A program made the translations under genes and the position numbers. This document shows, piece by piece, positions 23,687-38,285 of a stretch of DNA of 64,000 bases. Source of the DNA: Circinella minor (lineage: Eukaryota; Mucoromycota; Mucoromycetes; Mucorales; Lichtheimiaceae); the NCBI GenBank assembly GCA_016758965.1, contig JAEPRB010000037.1:171184-235183 (forward strand), in the 5' to 3' direction. The notes under the pieces were generated by a model. The model made no database searches. It saw only the letters and a list, made by a program, of their open reading frames with translations, and was not told the DNA's origin. How positions within the stretch are numbered: position 1 is the stretch's first letter; each line of letters begins with the position of its first letter.

Positions 23687-25454
23687 TCATGGAGATGAAA
23701 CATTAGAAGAAGTAGAAGAAGTAGTGATTGTATTTAAAGATTTTGGAGTAGACATATTAGAAGAAGGTAAAGAAGAAGGTTGACAACAATAAACATTTCT
23801 AAACCATTCATGTTCCATAATTTGAGGTACAGTAATACGTTTAGTAGGATTTGGGTCCAACATACGATAAATTAATCTTTTAACACCTAATTCCAATCCT
23901 TCAAATATATCAATACCAGATTCTTTAGCACGTTTTTTAATAGATTCTCTTGCTTTCTGAATAAATACTTCACGTTGTTCTTTTTCTGGAGTAATTAAAC
24001 CATTATTCATTTTCTTTTGTTGTTCTTGTTGTGCTAATAATCTTTCTTTTCTTGTATTTTCACGTTCTTCTTCAACAAATCGACGGAATTTTAAATATCG
24101 ATCATAATTATCATCTTCACCTTTTTTTGCTATTTGCCACATATGATTACCAGTTCGCATTGCCATATAAATGATAGCACAACTCCAAACATCGGATAAT
24201 TGTGGATCATATTCTTGATTTAAAATAAACATTTCTGGAGCAATATAGGGTTCAGATCCACATACACCACGACTATACATTAATTTGGATTGAGGAGTAG
24301 GACGAAAACAATCGGCACCACCAAAATCTGAAATTTTAATACAACCTTCAGATGTCAATAGTAAATTTTCCGGCTTCAAGTCCCTGTGAGCAATACCCAT
24401 ACGATGCATATAATCTACACCACGCATTAATTGTTTAAAAAAACAATTGGCTTCGGGAACTTGTAAACCAGAGGAAGCAAAATCATAAATCAAATTAAAT
24501 AAGTCACCCCCATCACAATATTCCATCACTTGACAATAGACTGGGGATGTTTCTGTTAAGGGTAACAAGTCCAGGGTTTCAATAATATTGGGATGATGTA
24601 AAATGGACGAAATGCAAAATTCTGCAGTTAATCGTTTAACATATTGTTTAGTTGATTCTGATCCCTTTTTACGAAATTCCTATTTTTTTTTTTTCAATTG
24701 TAAAATGTTTATTATTATTATTACAAATAATAAAAAAAAATTTTTTTGACAAATAAAAAATAGACATATATATATATATATATACCTTGACGGCATATTC
24801 GTTACCAGAAGCATCTGGTTTATGTACTATTCGAACGATACCAAAAGCTCCTTTTCCAATAACTTCATGACATGTACCCCATTTTTCTGATAAACAAACG
24901 TCAGTAGGTCCACGTCTTAATTCTGCATTAACTGCGGCTCGTTCTTTTTGAACTGCTTCTGATGTACATGGCTTTTTATCTGTTCCTTTTACCAAGGGGA
25001 TTTTTAATCCTTTCATAGCAACCCCACTTAATCCAGCTGCCAAATGATGTAAAGAAGAAACTATTTTACTAGGTGGCATACATTTTATATAATGTTGATG
25101 TGTAAATCCATCTGGATTTATTAAAAATCGAGGTCGATCATTATTATTGAGTTGATTAGGTTGGGTATGATGCGATTGTATAATTCCACCAGCGGATATA
25201 GTATGAATAGATCGATTTGTATTAGATGAAGATGTTGAAGTGCGTCTTGAAACATTTGTCTTTTCATGAGCTGGAAGAGACGTAGCTGTACGAAAAGGGG
25301 GTCTTTCATCCATGATAGGTGATGTAGGTTCAGAAGGTGGTGTAGGTGGATTTACAGTGTGATTTTTTTTTGGTGCTTCACGTTTTTGAACATAATTTTG
25401 TTTTTGTTGTTGAAAATGTTCTTTTGGATGAAGAACGGCACGAAAAATCCCCAT
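23687..25454 (-). CDS. Ser/Thr protein kinase, HAL5/SAT4 (NPR/HAL5) type
   Basis: Exons 25454-24786 and 24679-23687 (intron 24785-24680) give 553 residues. A disordered Pro/Ser/Thr-rich N-terminus (1-175) precedes the kinase domain: Gly loop IGKGAFGIVRIV, the ATP lysine in EYAVK (223, exactly at the exon end), catalytic HRDLKPEN (321-328), DFG (341-343), and SEPYIAPE as the activation-segment end. A charged insert (EEERENTRKERLLAQQEQ) interrupts the C-lobe. The GGADCF after DFG and the GVCGSEPYIAPE segment point to the fungal NPR/HAL5 group (Sat4/Hal4, Hal5, Rtk1, Hrk1), which regulates plasma-membrane transporters and ion tolerance. The exact orthologue cannot be decided without a tree. Confidence 0.9.
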
Positions 25455-26269
25455 GGTTATATAATAATAATAAATACTCTTTCAAAAAAATTTATAATAC
25501 AAACTAACAATATAAAAAGGATAAGAATGAAAACCAAAAAGAACGAAATAAAAGGAAAAAAAGAAAGAGTTAAGGAAGGGGATTTTTTAGAAGTCCCTCC
25601 ATTCAAAAAAAAAATAGACTTTTTTGATGCTGAGATCTAATAACAACTTGAAAAATTATCCATTTATGGAGAAATCAGCTCCTTATAATGATTCAATTAT
25701 ATATATATATACATATATATTAGTGTAGAAAAATAGTTATCTTGGCAAAAACAAATATCTCTCCGCCTCAAAAAAAGTACTAATAAAACTATTTTTATTT
25801 AATAGAGAACACTATATCAAAAGAAGAGAATATATAATTACTTACATAACTTTTAATATGCAAGCAAAAGATTATATATTATTTTATATATGTAATGTGA
25901 GCTTTTTTTGCTATTTGTAATATAGATCTAAATTAATAAATTGTTGTATTTATTTCCATTTTTATTAAATAAATACTTAATGAACACAACAAACTTGCAT
26001 TACACCTTTTATAAACTTTATAAACCCCCTTTCCCCATCCATCCTTTATGTTATATAATCACAAATTCAATAATCGTTATATATATATATATATTTTTTA
26101 AAAAAAAATAAAGACTTTTTTATAAAAAAAAAACCTTTTTATTTATTTAAAGTAAGAAAAGAAGAATTCCCGAGCTCCCAAATCAATGTGGCACCCAGGT
26201 CCACAAAGTTGGTTATTAAACCGTCAGAGTTTTTAAAAAAATCACTTTACAAGAGGGAAAAAAAACCAC
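25455..26269. other. intergenic, low complexity
   Basis: Shared upstream region of the kinase gene and downstream region of the uL1 gene. TA and A/T runs only; no gene, RNA or element recognised. Confidence 0.5.
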
Positions 26270-27206
26270 TTAGAACAAACGGTAAGGCTTGCCCATAGTA
26301 GACTTCAAGTAAAGAGACTTGACGTTTTGCCAGTTCTTCTTCAAAAGAGAGACCAAGAAGTTAACAGACAACATAATGTTAGCAGTCAATTGATCTTCAG
26401 TCATCTTAACGTGACCAACAGCGACACCCAAACACAAGACCTTCTTCAATTGGAACTTGATAGTGGCACGGATTTCATCAGCCTTAGCGGACAAAGGATC
26501 AGCGTGAGAGACGGCAGTAGGGAACTTACCGACCTTGTGAAGACCGGGACCCAAAAGACGAGGAATTTGCTTGATCAAAGCTTCAGAAGCCAAGAAAGCA
26601 TCATACTTCTTAGCCAACTTCTTGATCAACTTCTTGTTCTTGTTGAGCTTCTTCAAATCTTCAACACTTTGGAATTCCATACCAGCAGCCTTAGCTTGAT
26701 CACAATGGAAAGCATCACCCAAAACACAGACGGAAAGGTTAGGACGGGGGATGTTAGGCAATCTTTAATTTATTTTTAAAAAAAAAGTTTAGTTTTATTA
26801 ATTCCCAAATAATTCTTTATATAATTTCTGTCAAATCGTGCCCCCAAAAAAAAATAATTAAAAATTGCATAACAATTAATTATTTTTCGATAATAATAAT
26901 AATACTTACTTGATGGTACCAGAGAAACGCTTATCACGTTGGGGATCGTAGTTCTTCAAACCAATTTGGAGTTCAATGGTTTCAGTGAACTTACGTTGCT
27001 TTTCGTTGGAAGCAGCAACGATTTGATTGACGGTCTCTCTGACGGCAGCGGCGCTGACTTTGCTATTTTCATTTTAAATAAAAACATTCATGTAAGTTAT
27101 ATGATTACGTTGATATGGGATGGAAGGAATGTTATATGGTTGATTTCCTTTGATGGATGAATGGGAGGGATGGATGGATGGATGGATATAATTTAGCATA
27201 CCTCAT
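26270..27206 (-). CDS. 60S ribosomal protein uL1 (L10a)
   Basis: Forms the L1 stalk that guides deacylated tRNA from the ribosome. Exons 27206-27202 (only ATG AG), 27062-26910 and 26762-26270 give 216 residues, one short of the usual 217. The sequence is highly conserved: [56 protein letters not shown], and the C-terminal [15 protein letters not shown]. The 5-nt first coding exon is needed to supply Met-Ser; splitting right after the start codon is common in fungal ribosomal protein genes. Codon use is strongly C-ending (AAG, ATC, GCC) compared with neighbours, as expected for a highly expressed gene. Confidence 0.96.
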
Positions 27207-29729
27207 GGCGAAAAATCGAAAGGGAAAGTATTCAAGGTTCTGTTAGACGAGGAACGATATAATTGAAAAATAGTTCGGGTTTTAAATTCCGTTTTTGGAA
27301 ACTTGAGAAGGAAATTTGCTTTAGTTGTCAATCCTGAGTTATATATAAAATGATCAAAAACTTCTAAAATTCATATTCTCTTTTCCTATATGATTCAAAA
27401 AAAAAAAAAAAAAGAGTATGATAGTGGTAAGAAAAAAAAAGTATATAAGACGATGGTTGAAAAAACTTTAAATAAGTTTTATCGACGATACCAATTTAGT
27501 ATCCATCACAATTATTATACATATTATTCAATCTTTCCTCAAGCTTTTCAATAATGTATATTGATATTTCGTGTATGAGTATTATCAACAATTTTGTTAA
27601 TGAACTTGTTGATGATAAAGATGACCTGAATATTTTTATTTTATTGGAGTTGCATAAAAAGATTCATGCAATAATGTGATAAACAAAAGGAAAATGCATT
27701 GCTATAGAGCTGGAAATTAAACCAAGCATGTATCTATTAAATGCGTATTCATCAATTAAAAAAGAGTGATTGATTTGCACCTGTGACCATGAGTATAAAT
27801 TAAAAATATAAAGACTACATATCTATATACGCGAGTAAATATTTTGGGCAAGATCACCGGTATTCTACTAAGAATACATATAAAAGTTCCTACAGACAGG
27901 TTTAGAGGAAAATGACTGTCTTTAAAAAATGATATGCATGTTTATCACTAATGAAGAATGAAATACAATGTGGAATTACTGGGTTGCTGGTTGATGGATG
28001 ATACTAGTATTGAAATGGTGGAGGAAAAGTTACCCTGATTGATGCTATTGTTGTACATAATGACTCTACAACATTTTAAAAGGGAATGCATCACTTTCAT
28101 TGTTAGCGTTACTCTAGATGAATAATTATATGTCACCCGTAGTTAGCATTGTCTTTATAATCCTCGTCAACCAAGATGACATACAGTTCTGATACCATTG
28201 TTCTTTGGCGTAAAAAAATGAAATGATGTTGATTCATATAATCAAACACGAACTATTTTATCATTCGTATACGTAAAACTGAGGAACTCGGTCGAATTAT
28301 ATTGGTCGATCAAACCTAATTGTCAGTACGTATACAATGATCGATCTTGTGTCACTACACCAACACATTTACTAGAATGTATTTCTATGTAATGAACAAC
28401 CCAACCACGAGCAAGATCAATTACTCCAGGTAATATCATAATTATCTATTAGAATGTGTTGTCAGTACCAAAAATCCAGCTTGTTTGAATTTTAGCATAA
28501 ACTGAACTCGACATTAGATTATCATACAAATATCCAAAAATTACAAACAAATGTGCATATCAATTTAAAAAACCCAACGAAAAAAAAAGTTCGTAAGTCA
28601 AATTCACATTCTCAAGTAAGGATCGACCTGGATCAATACTCGGTTGTCGCATCACCTTCATTTTTATTGCTGAAGCAGAGTGGGGGGTACAGTTAAGAAA
28701 ATCTACTAGTAGCTAATTTATATATATATATATATATGATAATGCCAAGTAACATGTTTACATGGTAAATATGAGTAGTATTTATCTTTGATGAAAAAAA
28801 AAAAAACTTGTTTGTATTACGTACGTACCTATGTAAAACTTTGATTTTTGTCAATGTTTTTTTTTATATTGCTGATAATAAGAGTTTTACTGTTGAGGAG
28901 ATTGCTTTTTTGCGAAAAATGAATTTTTACAACGACAAGGAAAAAAGAGAAAGAATATGATATTGGAGTTTTTATTTGCTTGTTTTAAAAAAGTAGTAGT
29001 GAAATATGTGTTCAACATAAAATGTGGATGATAATAATTTACTTGGTGAAATATACTGCATTTTTTTCTCTTTGATAAAAATGGTAGATTGTGGCGCCTT
29101 TTATATATTTATATATAAATGAGCGTATATAATTGACTGATACGTTACTAAAAGAAACCTAAAAAAAAAGATAACATGGATATTTATAATTGTTTGGCAA
29201 AGTATTTATTCTATTAGACTGGTTCATAGGGACAATTTTAACTATTTTCTGAACAATACTTTCTATGTACTACGTTGCTATGCAGTACAAAACTTTCAAA
29301 TTACAGACACAATTCTATGAAAGGAAACAAATATATTTTGCGCCACATATAAAGTATATAAACAGCAAAAAATGAGTTAGCTTTTAACAAACAGTTTGCA
29401 GAAAACAAAATGATAATCAGCATGAAATGAATAGGAAAAAATAGTAACGGAATCAAAGAAAGCAAGAAAAACCATCATTCTTGGGTCTACTTCAACATTA
29501 AAAGTTTAAAACCAAGGGAATGCTCTGGAATCTTTGAATAATAAGATACATCCATGTGTAACCCATAGATCAAACATGCTCAGAAAAAAAATATGTGGCT
29601 CCCCGTTTTTAAATTTCCTTTAATAGGTTTAGTTTAATATATCAAACGTAACCTTTTTTTTTTCTTTTCCTCTTTCTTTCTTTTCTTCTCTTTCTTTCTC
29701 TGTCTCTGTCACATATACCCAAAAACAAA
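27207..29729. other. gene-poor 2.5-kb interval with possible relic at 28150-28440
   Basis: No intact gene. The minus strand between 28440 and 28150 reads in one frame LPGVIDLARGWVVHYIEIHS, then a stop, then coding-like text with further stops. It looks like a decayed ORF, but I cannot place it in a family. A segment at about 28300-28345 also resembles 39995-40035. The remainder is low complexity. Confidence 0.4.
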
Positions 29730-32033
29730 ATGAATTACGAATCACCAAGGGAAGGTGATAATGATATACTTTTACATTCTCCACCTCCAAAATATGCTTC
29801 ATCAGCGACTTCATCAACAGCCTATGTTTTTCCATCTGCTCGTTCACAAAGAGAACAACGACATCAGGTAACATATTATACATAATTTTGTAGGTTAAAT
29901 CCCAAAATAATTTACAAAAATCAAAAAAGAATTCTTTTTTTTTTGATGTAAATTATTGATAGTTTACAAAAAATTAAAGTTTTATAGTAAATAATAATAC
30001 ATTTAACAAGTAATAAACAATCTCTTTTTTTTTTTTTTTTTTTTTTGTTATAGTCAAAATTAAATATAAAAGATATGGGTCAAACTGCAATATTACCTAT
30101 ATTTAATGTTATTGCTACTGTTATTCTTGTATCTGTTTTAATTTATGTATATACTTCTGCTGATAATAAACCAGTGGAATATCGAATGGCTGGTATGCCA
30201 ATTGAAGCATTGATTTCATTACTACAAACATTAATTAAAATGCTTCTTGCCGGTGGTATTGGATAGTAAGTTATTTTCTTTCTTTATATTTATAACTATC
30301 TTGTATCATATATATGTAAGTTCTAAATTATAGAATGTATATCTATAGTGCCTTATCTGAATTTAAATGGATTAAATTAGAATCAGGAACTCGATTAAGT
30401 CAATTGGATGTATATGATGCAGTTACTCGAGGTTTTGGAGGTATCTATATACATAAAGTTTTATTATTCATAAAAGAAGAAAATTTTAATATGTACAATA
30501 ATATTAATAACAAAAATATTAGGTATTATTCGTATCGCTACAGGTATTCGACCCGATTCGATCATTATTCCTGCCATCCTACTACAACTGGGACTTATTG
30601 CCATTGGTCCTAGCTCACAACAAGTTCTATCTGCCTATCCTCTTTCTTATTGCGATAATAGTGTCCAATTTCGATTCACTGATGTCACTAAAGAAATGCT
30701 TGCATCATGGAGACAAAATGATAAAGACATTCGTAGTTTATCTGGTACCACTGCCAACTACCTAGTCGAGATGGCCTTGGACGGTATGGGACAAGAGTAC
30801 AACTTCCCTATAAATACCAATTGTCCTCTAGAAGCCAAAAATTGTACTATCGTGGACATGCCTACTTTGATCAACAAGGTCGAATGTACACCAGGAGTTT
30901 TCAATCAAACCACCATTGTTAGTGAACTAGATCGTTCGGTCATGACCGTTCAACAATATTATAATTTTACAGATGGATTTGATTATATGAGTCGACCTAG
31001 AACTCCTCGATTTTTTTATGCGGGTAGTATGCAACATCGAACAGGTTATGATATTAGTAACTTTTCACTACCAGAAGAATCGAAAGCTATTTCAACTGAA
31101 CCTAATACACCTGATAATACGACATCCACAGCCTATGCAGGTGACCAAGTATTTGTAATTGTCTCTTCCAATGGAACAGCTAATGTGGATACCATCGAAT
31201 ACCCTAATGAGATTGTCGTTCATGAATGTAAACTGGTGGCCCATTTAAATCGAACCAACTTTGCAATCATTGGGCACAATGCCGAACTTACTTATTCTGA
31301 ATCAAAACTGATCGAAATGAATTACGAATTATTATCTGATAAATCGCATTGGAATCGTAGTGACAATGAAGACGATTACAGTTCAGAAGACAAGATTTTA
31401 CTCAATGCTTATGCCCTTCAGCTAGCGGCACTAAATTATATAATCACACAAGACCAATCAGAATTTAATGATCGAAATACTGCTATGTGGGCCATTCATA
31501 ATGATGACAATGGTAAAAATACCATTGAAAATTTTATTTACATTCTTATTCTTCGTATCTCTCAATCCATCACCATGGGTCGACCTGTATCGTTACTTCC
31601 GGTAGATGGTGTTGCATGCTTTGATTTACCTACTCGATACCATTTGGATCCTGCAAGCTATTATACATTTTGTTTATGTTTATTAATTCCCGTATTTTGG
31701 TGGGTGTTGGCATGGGCAATTGCTTTGTATCGTGCTGGTGGTGTTTCTCGTGGTAATTCCCAAGTCATTTTACTCGTTACGGGTTTTACAGCTGCTTTAC
31801 GAAAACAATTCAAAGGATTATCTCATGCAGATTCAAATACCATATTTACACGAGCCAAAAACACAGATGTCAAGTTTGGTGAATTGACAACAGAACATGC
31901 AAGAAAACGAGGTCATGTTTCTTTTGGTACACCAGAACAAATTTCACCATTATATAAACCATCTGTAATTAAAAGATCGACCTCTTCATTAAGAAATAAT
32001 GATAATAATAATAATCGAGATGAAGAATCATAA
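29730..32033 (+). CDS. fungal multi-pass membrane protein, DUF3176-like
   Basis: Exons 29730-29867, 30054-30265, 30349-30440 and 30523-32033 give 650 residues. After a disordered N-terminus there are hydrophobic spans at about 60-82 (FNVIATVILVSVLIYVYTS), 90-112 and 155-175, then a long hydrophilic region with many Asn-x-Ser/Thr sequons (for example NCT, NQT, NFT, NTT, NRT, NRS) consistent with a glycosylated luminal or external domain. A final strong span (about 560-585, CLCLLIPVFWWVLAWAIALY) is followed by a basic cytosolic tail. The block ALSEFKWIKLE...LSQLDVYDAVTRGFGG resembles the start of the ascomycete DUF3176 family (core: short Trp-containing helix then an Asp/Arg-Gly motif). Function of that family is unknown. 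The match is by eye only. Confidence 0.75.
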
Positions 32034-32287
32034 TCTTATTGTCATTTGATTGTAGTAGCTACAGTATAACAATCATGTTATATGAAACAATGTTTATTTA
32101 TTTTTTATTTTTTTGCTTATTTTGATTCATGTACAAAGTATTTATATATATACAACAATAAAATTCATTATCGTTATTCAATGTGTAAATATATTAAGTG
32201 TGTGTGTGTGAGTGAGAGAGAAAGAGGAAGTGGGAAAAGGAAAGAAAACTTATGAGCGATATGATTTTTTTTTTTTGATCGTTTGAA
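32034..32287. other. spacer between convergent genes
   Basis: Contains two AATAAA-like signals (near 32156 and the TTTATT runs) and a short GT/GA microsatellite near 32200. These suit mRNA 3' end formation for the membrane protein gene. Confidence 0.4.
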
Positions 32288-32822
32288 TTATTCAACATCC
32301 ATTTCAAAATCCTTGTCTTTGTCATGTTCACGGAACCACATTTCAGTCTTTGACTTTAATTCATTTACATCCTTGATAGGTTCTTGATCAGCCTTAACAT
32401 TAGCTTCACTTTCAGTAGCATGTTTTTCATTCCATTCAGGTGCTGAAGTCATCATTTCATTAGTCCATGGTTCTTCCTTGTTTTGCTTTTGACCTATCAT
32501 ATATAAATATAGACATCATCACGACATCATTTTTTTTAGTTTCTTTGTTAGAATACACATGGTCTGATCCCAATGAGTTGAATCGTATCCGATTTGGTTT
32601 TTTAGATGGTGCTATACAATCTTTTATATGTTACATTACCCATTGGAAAGTTATTCACGTTTGGTTTATGTACACCACTCGTTCGTCTAGTTGAAAAAAA
32701 AAAGTTAAATACTGATCGATCAAATCATACACACACACCACGACCAAAAAAAAAAAGCCATTCATATTTTACCCAGCAAGTGAATAGGATCGTCGAGCAA
32801 TAATGTTTAATGCACTATTCAT
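32288..32822 (-). CDS. small mitochondrial protein, 100 residues
   Basis: Three exons, 32822-32773, 32686-32640 (47 nt) and 32493-32288, join in frame to 100 residues. The N-terminus MNSALNIIARRSYSLAGRTS is a typical mitochondrial presequence. The mature part holds a conserved-looking core, EEPWTNEMMTSAPEWNEKHA then TESEANVKADQ and a short C-terminal helix. It resembles a small family of uncharacterised fungal mitochondrial proteins with the same 'P-W..K.A..SEA.VKA' pattern, recalled by eye. No function can be assigned. Only the last exon is evident as an ORF; the two short exons were found from phase and presequence. Confidence 0.7.
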
Positions 32823-33082
32823 CTTTTTCGATATGTAAGAATGTAACGTAAGTTGAGAGTTTGTTGAGAAGAAAAGAAGAATGAAAAAGAAAAAAAAAAG
32901 AAAATATTTTTTTTTTTTGCATAAATAATCTTTCTCATTGACAGGGTTTTTTTTTTCCCTCCAATAAATTTAATCCAAATGAAGTGAAACAATCATATTG
33001 TTTAAAACATTTTTTTTTTTACCTCACACATACCAAAAATCTTGGGGAATTTATTTATCTGTGTGTTTAAAAATGTTATTTG

Positions 33083-33118
<36 letters not shown>

Positions 33119-33667
33119 TGTTCTTTGAAGAGATATAATAATAATAATAAATCCCCAAAAGAGTTTAAAAGATTATGAGAGAGAGAGAGGGAAAGAGAGA
33201 GAGAGGGAAGAATATAATAAAATAAAAGAATTAAGAAAAAAAAAAGTATACAATGCAGAAAAAATGATGGCTTAATAAGAGAAAAGGAAGGGAAAAGGGG
33301 TTGGGGTTGGGGTGGGGAGGGAAGGTGAGGCAGGGATTATTTTTTTCTTTTAATGATGTATATAATAATAATAATACTAAATGATATATTTCAATATGTT
33401 TTTTTTAAAAATGATGATCATAAAAAAGAAATATAAAATTTCTTTTGTTCTTTCTCTCTCTCCTCTTTCTTTCAATGGTGTAAAAGATTTTGCTTATTTA
33501 ATCTTTCTCTCTTTATAAACTCGGGTTATTTTTTTTAATATATGTATATATATATATATATATATAGAAAGGGTTCATTAAGAAGATAAGAAAAAAAAAG
33601 AGATGGCATTTTTTGTTTTGTTTTGGATGGTGGGGAAGGGAGGAGGAGGGAGGGGAGGTTGTTCTGT
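32823..33667. other. intergenic, purine-rich and TA repeats
   Basis: Includes a TA run at about 33084-33114, GA-rich stretches near 33178-33215 and 33290-33335, and a second TA run near 33546-33567. No gene is seen. Confidence 0.6.
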
Positions 33668-35303
<1,636 letters not shown>

Positions 35304-36110
35304 ATTTTTTTATATTTTGATGTATATATATATATATTTGTTGAGGATGAAATGTTATGTATAATATATATATGTATGGGGGTTATAATGTATATAATAC
35401 GTTATTGATGAATAAGATGAAAATAATAATAAGAAAAAAAAAAGTTTTTTTTTTCTTCTTAAAAAAGGGAAAGTCTAAAAGAAAAAAAAATGTTTTGAAT
35501 ATAAGTAAAAAAAGAAGATTGGACTTTCCAAAAAAAAAAAAAAAAAAAAAAAATGAAGCTACCTAAACAAAGAGATGGAGGGGGGATAGGGAGAGAGGGT
35601 TTAAAAAAAAAGATATATAAAAAAAGAGAAAGAAGAAAGGCTTTTTTTTTTTTCGATTTTCGATTTTCGTTATTATCACTCAATCTTTTTACAGTGAAAA
35701 AAAAAATCTAGCCTCAAGTGTGTATTGCGTGTGTGTGTGTATTATATATGTATATATATATATATATAAAATATAATGTGTGCGTGTGTGAGTGAATGTA
35801 TGTGTGGTTGAGCGGAGTATATATTTATATCCAGTAAGAATTATATATTACGGGTTAGTTTCAATGGAACCCGCCCGCACCATATGGAATTGTTCGACTC
35901 GCACTCATATCATGCGACCCCCCCTTTTAGAAAGAAAAGTGAGCGGGGGATAATGTGTCCTGGACTGCCTCCAGCCAATAAAAAACAACTTAAAAATTCA
36001 TTTTGATTGGATAATGAAGTTTCTTTCCCCGTCGTTTTTTTTTTTTCGTTACTGTTACTGCATAATAGTTTAGTTTTTGAATTCTATTTATTTTTCATAT
36101 TACTTCAAGC
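35304..36110. other. intergenic with homopolymer and TG/TA microsatellites
   Basis: A long A run at about 35530-35553, a TG run near 35728-35740 and TA near 35744-35766. It is the boundary between conserved genes and the transposon block. No gene is seen. Confidence 0.6.
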
Positions 36111-37730
36111 ATGGCACGTACAAAAGCTTTACAAGTCGTCATGGAACTAAAAAAAACCCGGGCTAAAACCGAAAAACTTGTCAATTAAGGAAGACTTTTC
36201 GTAAATTGGATCTTAAAGAGTAGAGAGGAATGATCATTTACAACTAACTCTAATGTCCTAACAAGTGACATCCCTTCGTCAATTCCAGCTCTAGGTACAA
36301 ATTCATTTTAACATACCAATTTTAACATGCCGATTCTAATAAGTAAATGTGAAATTTAATTTTAAAACAGATTCTAGTCGCGATGATGCATCTCTTGGTG
36401 ATCTCGTAGCTCTCGTTGATACCTCTGAGATTCTAGAAGAAGGTATTTCACGTGCTCTAGCTGGATCAAGAACAGTAGAGGGCAGTATTGATGAAGAAGA
36501 ATGGGTAACATACGAGGAGGAGGATAACGATGATCACTCCGATGATGAGGCCAATTTAGATGAGGATGAGGAAAATATTAGTGACGACGACAACAACAAC
36601 AACAACAACGATAGCATGAGTAGTAGTATAAACTGTCGTAATATCAGCGAAAATCAATCTGGATCATCAACAACTGCTGTAAAGATAAAACAATTCGTCC
36701 ACAAATATTTTCTCAGTATCCAAACAAGAGTAGTTGAAGAGACAATGGAATATGATAACAAACTTCCATCCGAATATCGCCGTGGTACATTTTGGATATT
36801 GTCACTAGATCCATTTTTTGCTCTTCATAATCCAACAACAGAAATACTTGCATTATGTGAGGATGAAAGTTTTGATTATAATCCTGTAATACTTTACTTA
36901 CCTAAAGTGTTCTTATGGATTCCACATTTCCTAGTTGATAATAGACTCAAATGCCCACATCCTAATTGCAGTGGTAAACTAACATCTAATGGCTATCGAA
37001 AAGGCCCTCCTGCTCGCCGTGTCGTTGATCTCCAAAGGTATTACACATATAAGCAATATACATTACCCGATCTAAAAATAATACTAATAACTTTTATTAG
37101 AATTTTTTACATAATGTCAAGCTTGTATAAGTGCAATAACAGTCATTGCAAAAAAAGCTTTAGTGGACATGATAGTCGAATAATCAGAAAGTTACCACTA
37201 CATTTACAACAAGAATTTTTCGCTTATCTTACTCATCGTTCTAGTATATCAAAAGATTCAGGTGATGTGTTTAGACCGGCAATACAAAATTTTCAGTTGG
37301 GCCACGACGCTTTCAAAATATTTTACGAGAATTACAAAAGTGGACACATGCACGATTAGAATTTCAATATCTAAATTGTATCAATTCCCGCCGTGCAAAC
37401 CCAACTATGCAAGAAACAATCGACGTACCTGAATTTAAGGAATTCTCATCATATAGTGACAAAAACGACTATGCTGGATACAGTCCAACAGCGCAATATT
37501 TAAGAGTTTTATACACAGTCATGATCAACGAAATACGTCATTTAATTGACAAGCAGATGATGGTTTTAGAAGGACGTGTTTTAGAGGGTGATCACACATT
37601 TAAAATAATTAAGCATCTTGGTCGAATCGGTGGATCACCTACACAGTTTGTAATGAATTTGGGGAAATTAGAACGCAGCTTCTCGTCCCAACAAATACCC
37701 TTTTAAACGCAAGATGTAGAGTATGAATTT
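36111..37730 (+). pseudogene. DUF6729-type transposase, frameshifted
   Basis: A + strand coding relic. Exon 1 from ATG 36111 contains several stops. A GT-AG intron 36295-36370 leads to an acidic N-terminal segment, then KVFLWIPHFLVDNRLKCPHP, the zinc pattern CPHPNC...KCNNSHC, and RRVVDLQR joined over a 63-nt intron (37038-37100) to IFYIMSSLYKCNNSHCKKSF. The frame slips near 37310 (continuing as RELQKWTHARLEFQYLN) and again near 37640 after LEGDHTFKIIKHLGRIGGSP (continuing as YTVCNEFGEIRTQLLVPTNT). The block 'LWIPxxL...CP.C....G....R.VVD..R.Y' and the later GDHTFK (candidate first catalytic Asp of an RNase H-like fold) match the DUF6729/ZMYM-associated transposase-derived family as I remember it. 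Two frameshifts mean it is dead. Confidence 0.7.
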
Positions 37731-38285
37731 TCCATCGGATCATAATAACAATATTATTACACGCTAGGGTACCAAATCATAATAAAATTTATTATGTTTT
37801 TCGCAGAAATCCCGAGCACTACCAATTGCTTAGAAGGGACGTTCTGAGCTTGGCCGACTTACATGTTCACATGTTGTTGGAGAATCCTGTAGCTTACACA
37901 GGCAAATTCCCTAACATTTTGAGCCTTAATTTTTGGAGAGTTTTGTTCCAATAATGTTCTTGTTGCCACTACTGTCCTGAATAATAATGTACGTATTGAA
38001 ATATAGAAAGACAATACTCACATATTATATATCAACAAAAGTGTGTTATTCTATTTAATTACTCAGGTGCCTCAACAAGTATACCAGGATGTGCTAAATA
38101 CATACAACCAACATTATTTACGAGCATTGAGAAACGAATTTGGTCAAGGTATATTAATTTATATAATTGTTTTTATATATTCTTGATTTGTTTACTAATA
38201 CCGTGTATTATCTTTCTTTTTCTGTCTTTTTGTAGCTAATTATCAGCCACCTACGTTAACTGCATGTTTGAATTATGTTGGTCAG

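Noticed and set aside
36111..36188. ORF starting MARTK, like histone H3
   Set aside because: Only the first five residues agree; the rest (ALQVVMELKKTRAK) is unlike H3. It is the start of the decayed DUF6729-type gene.
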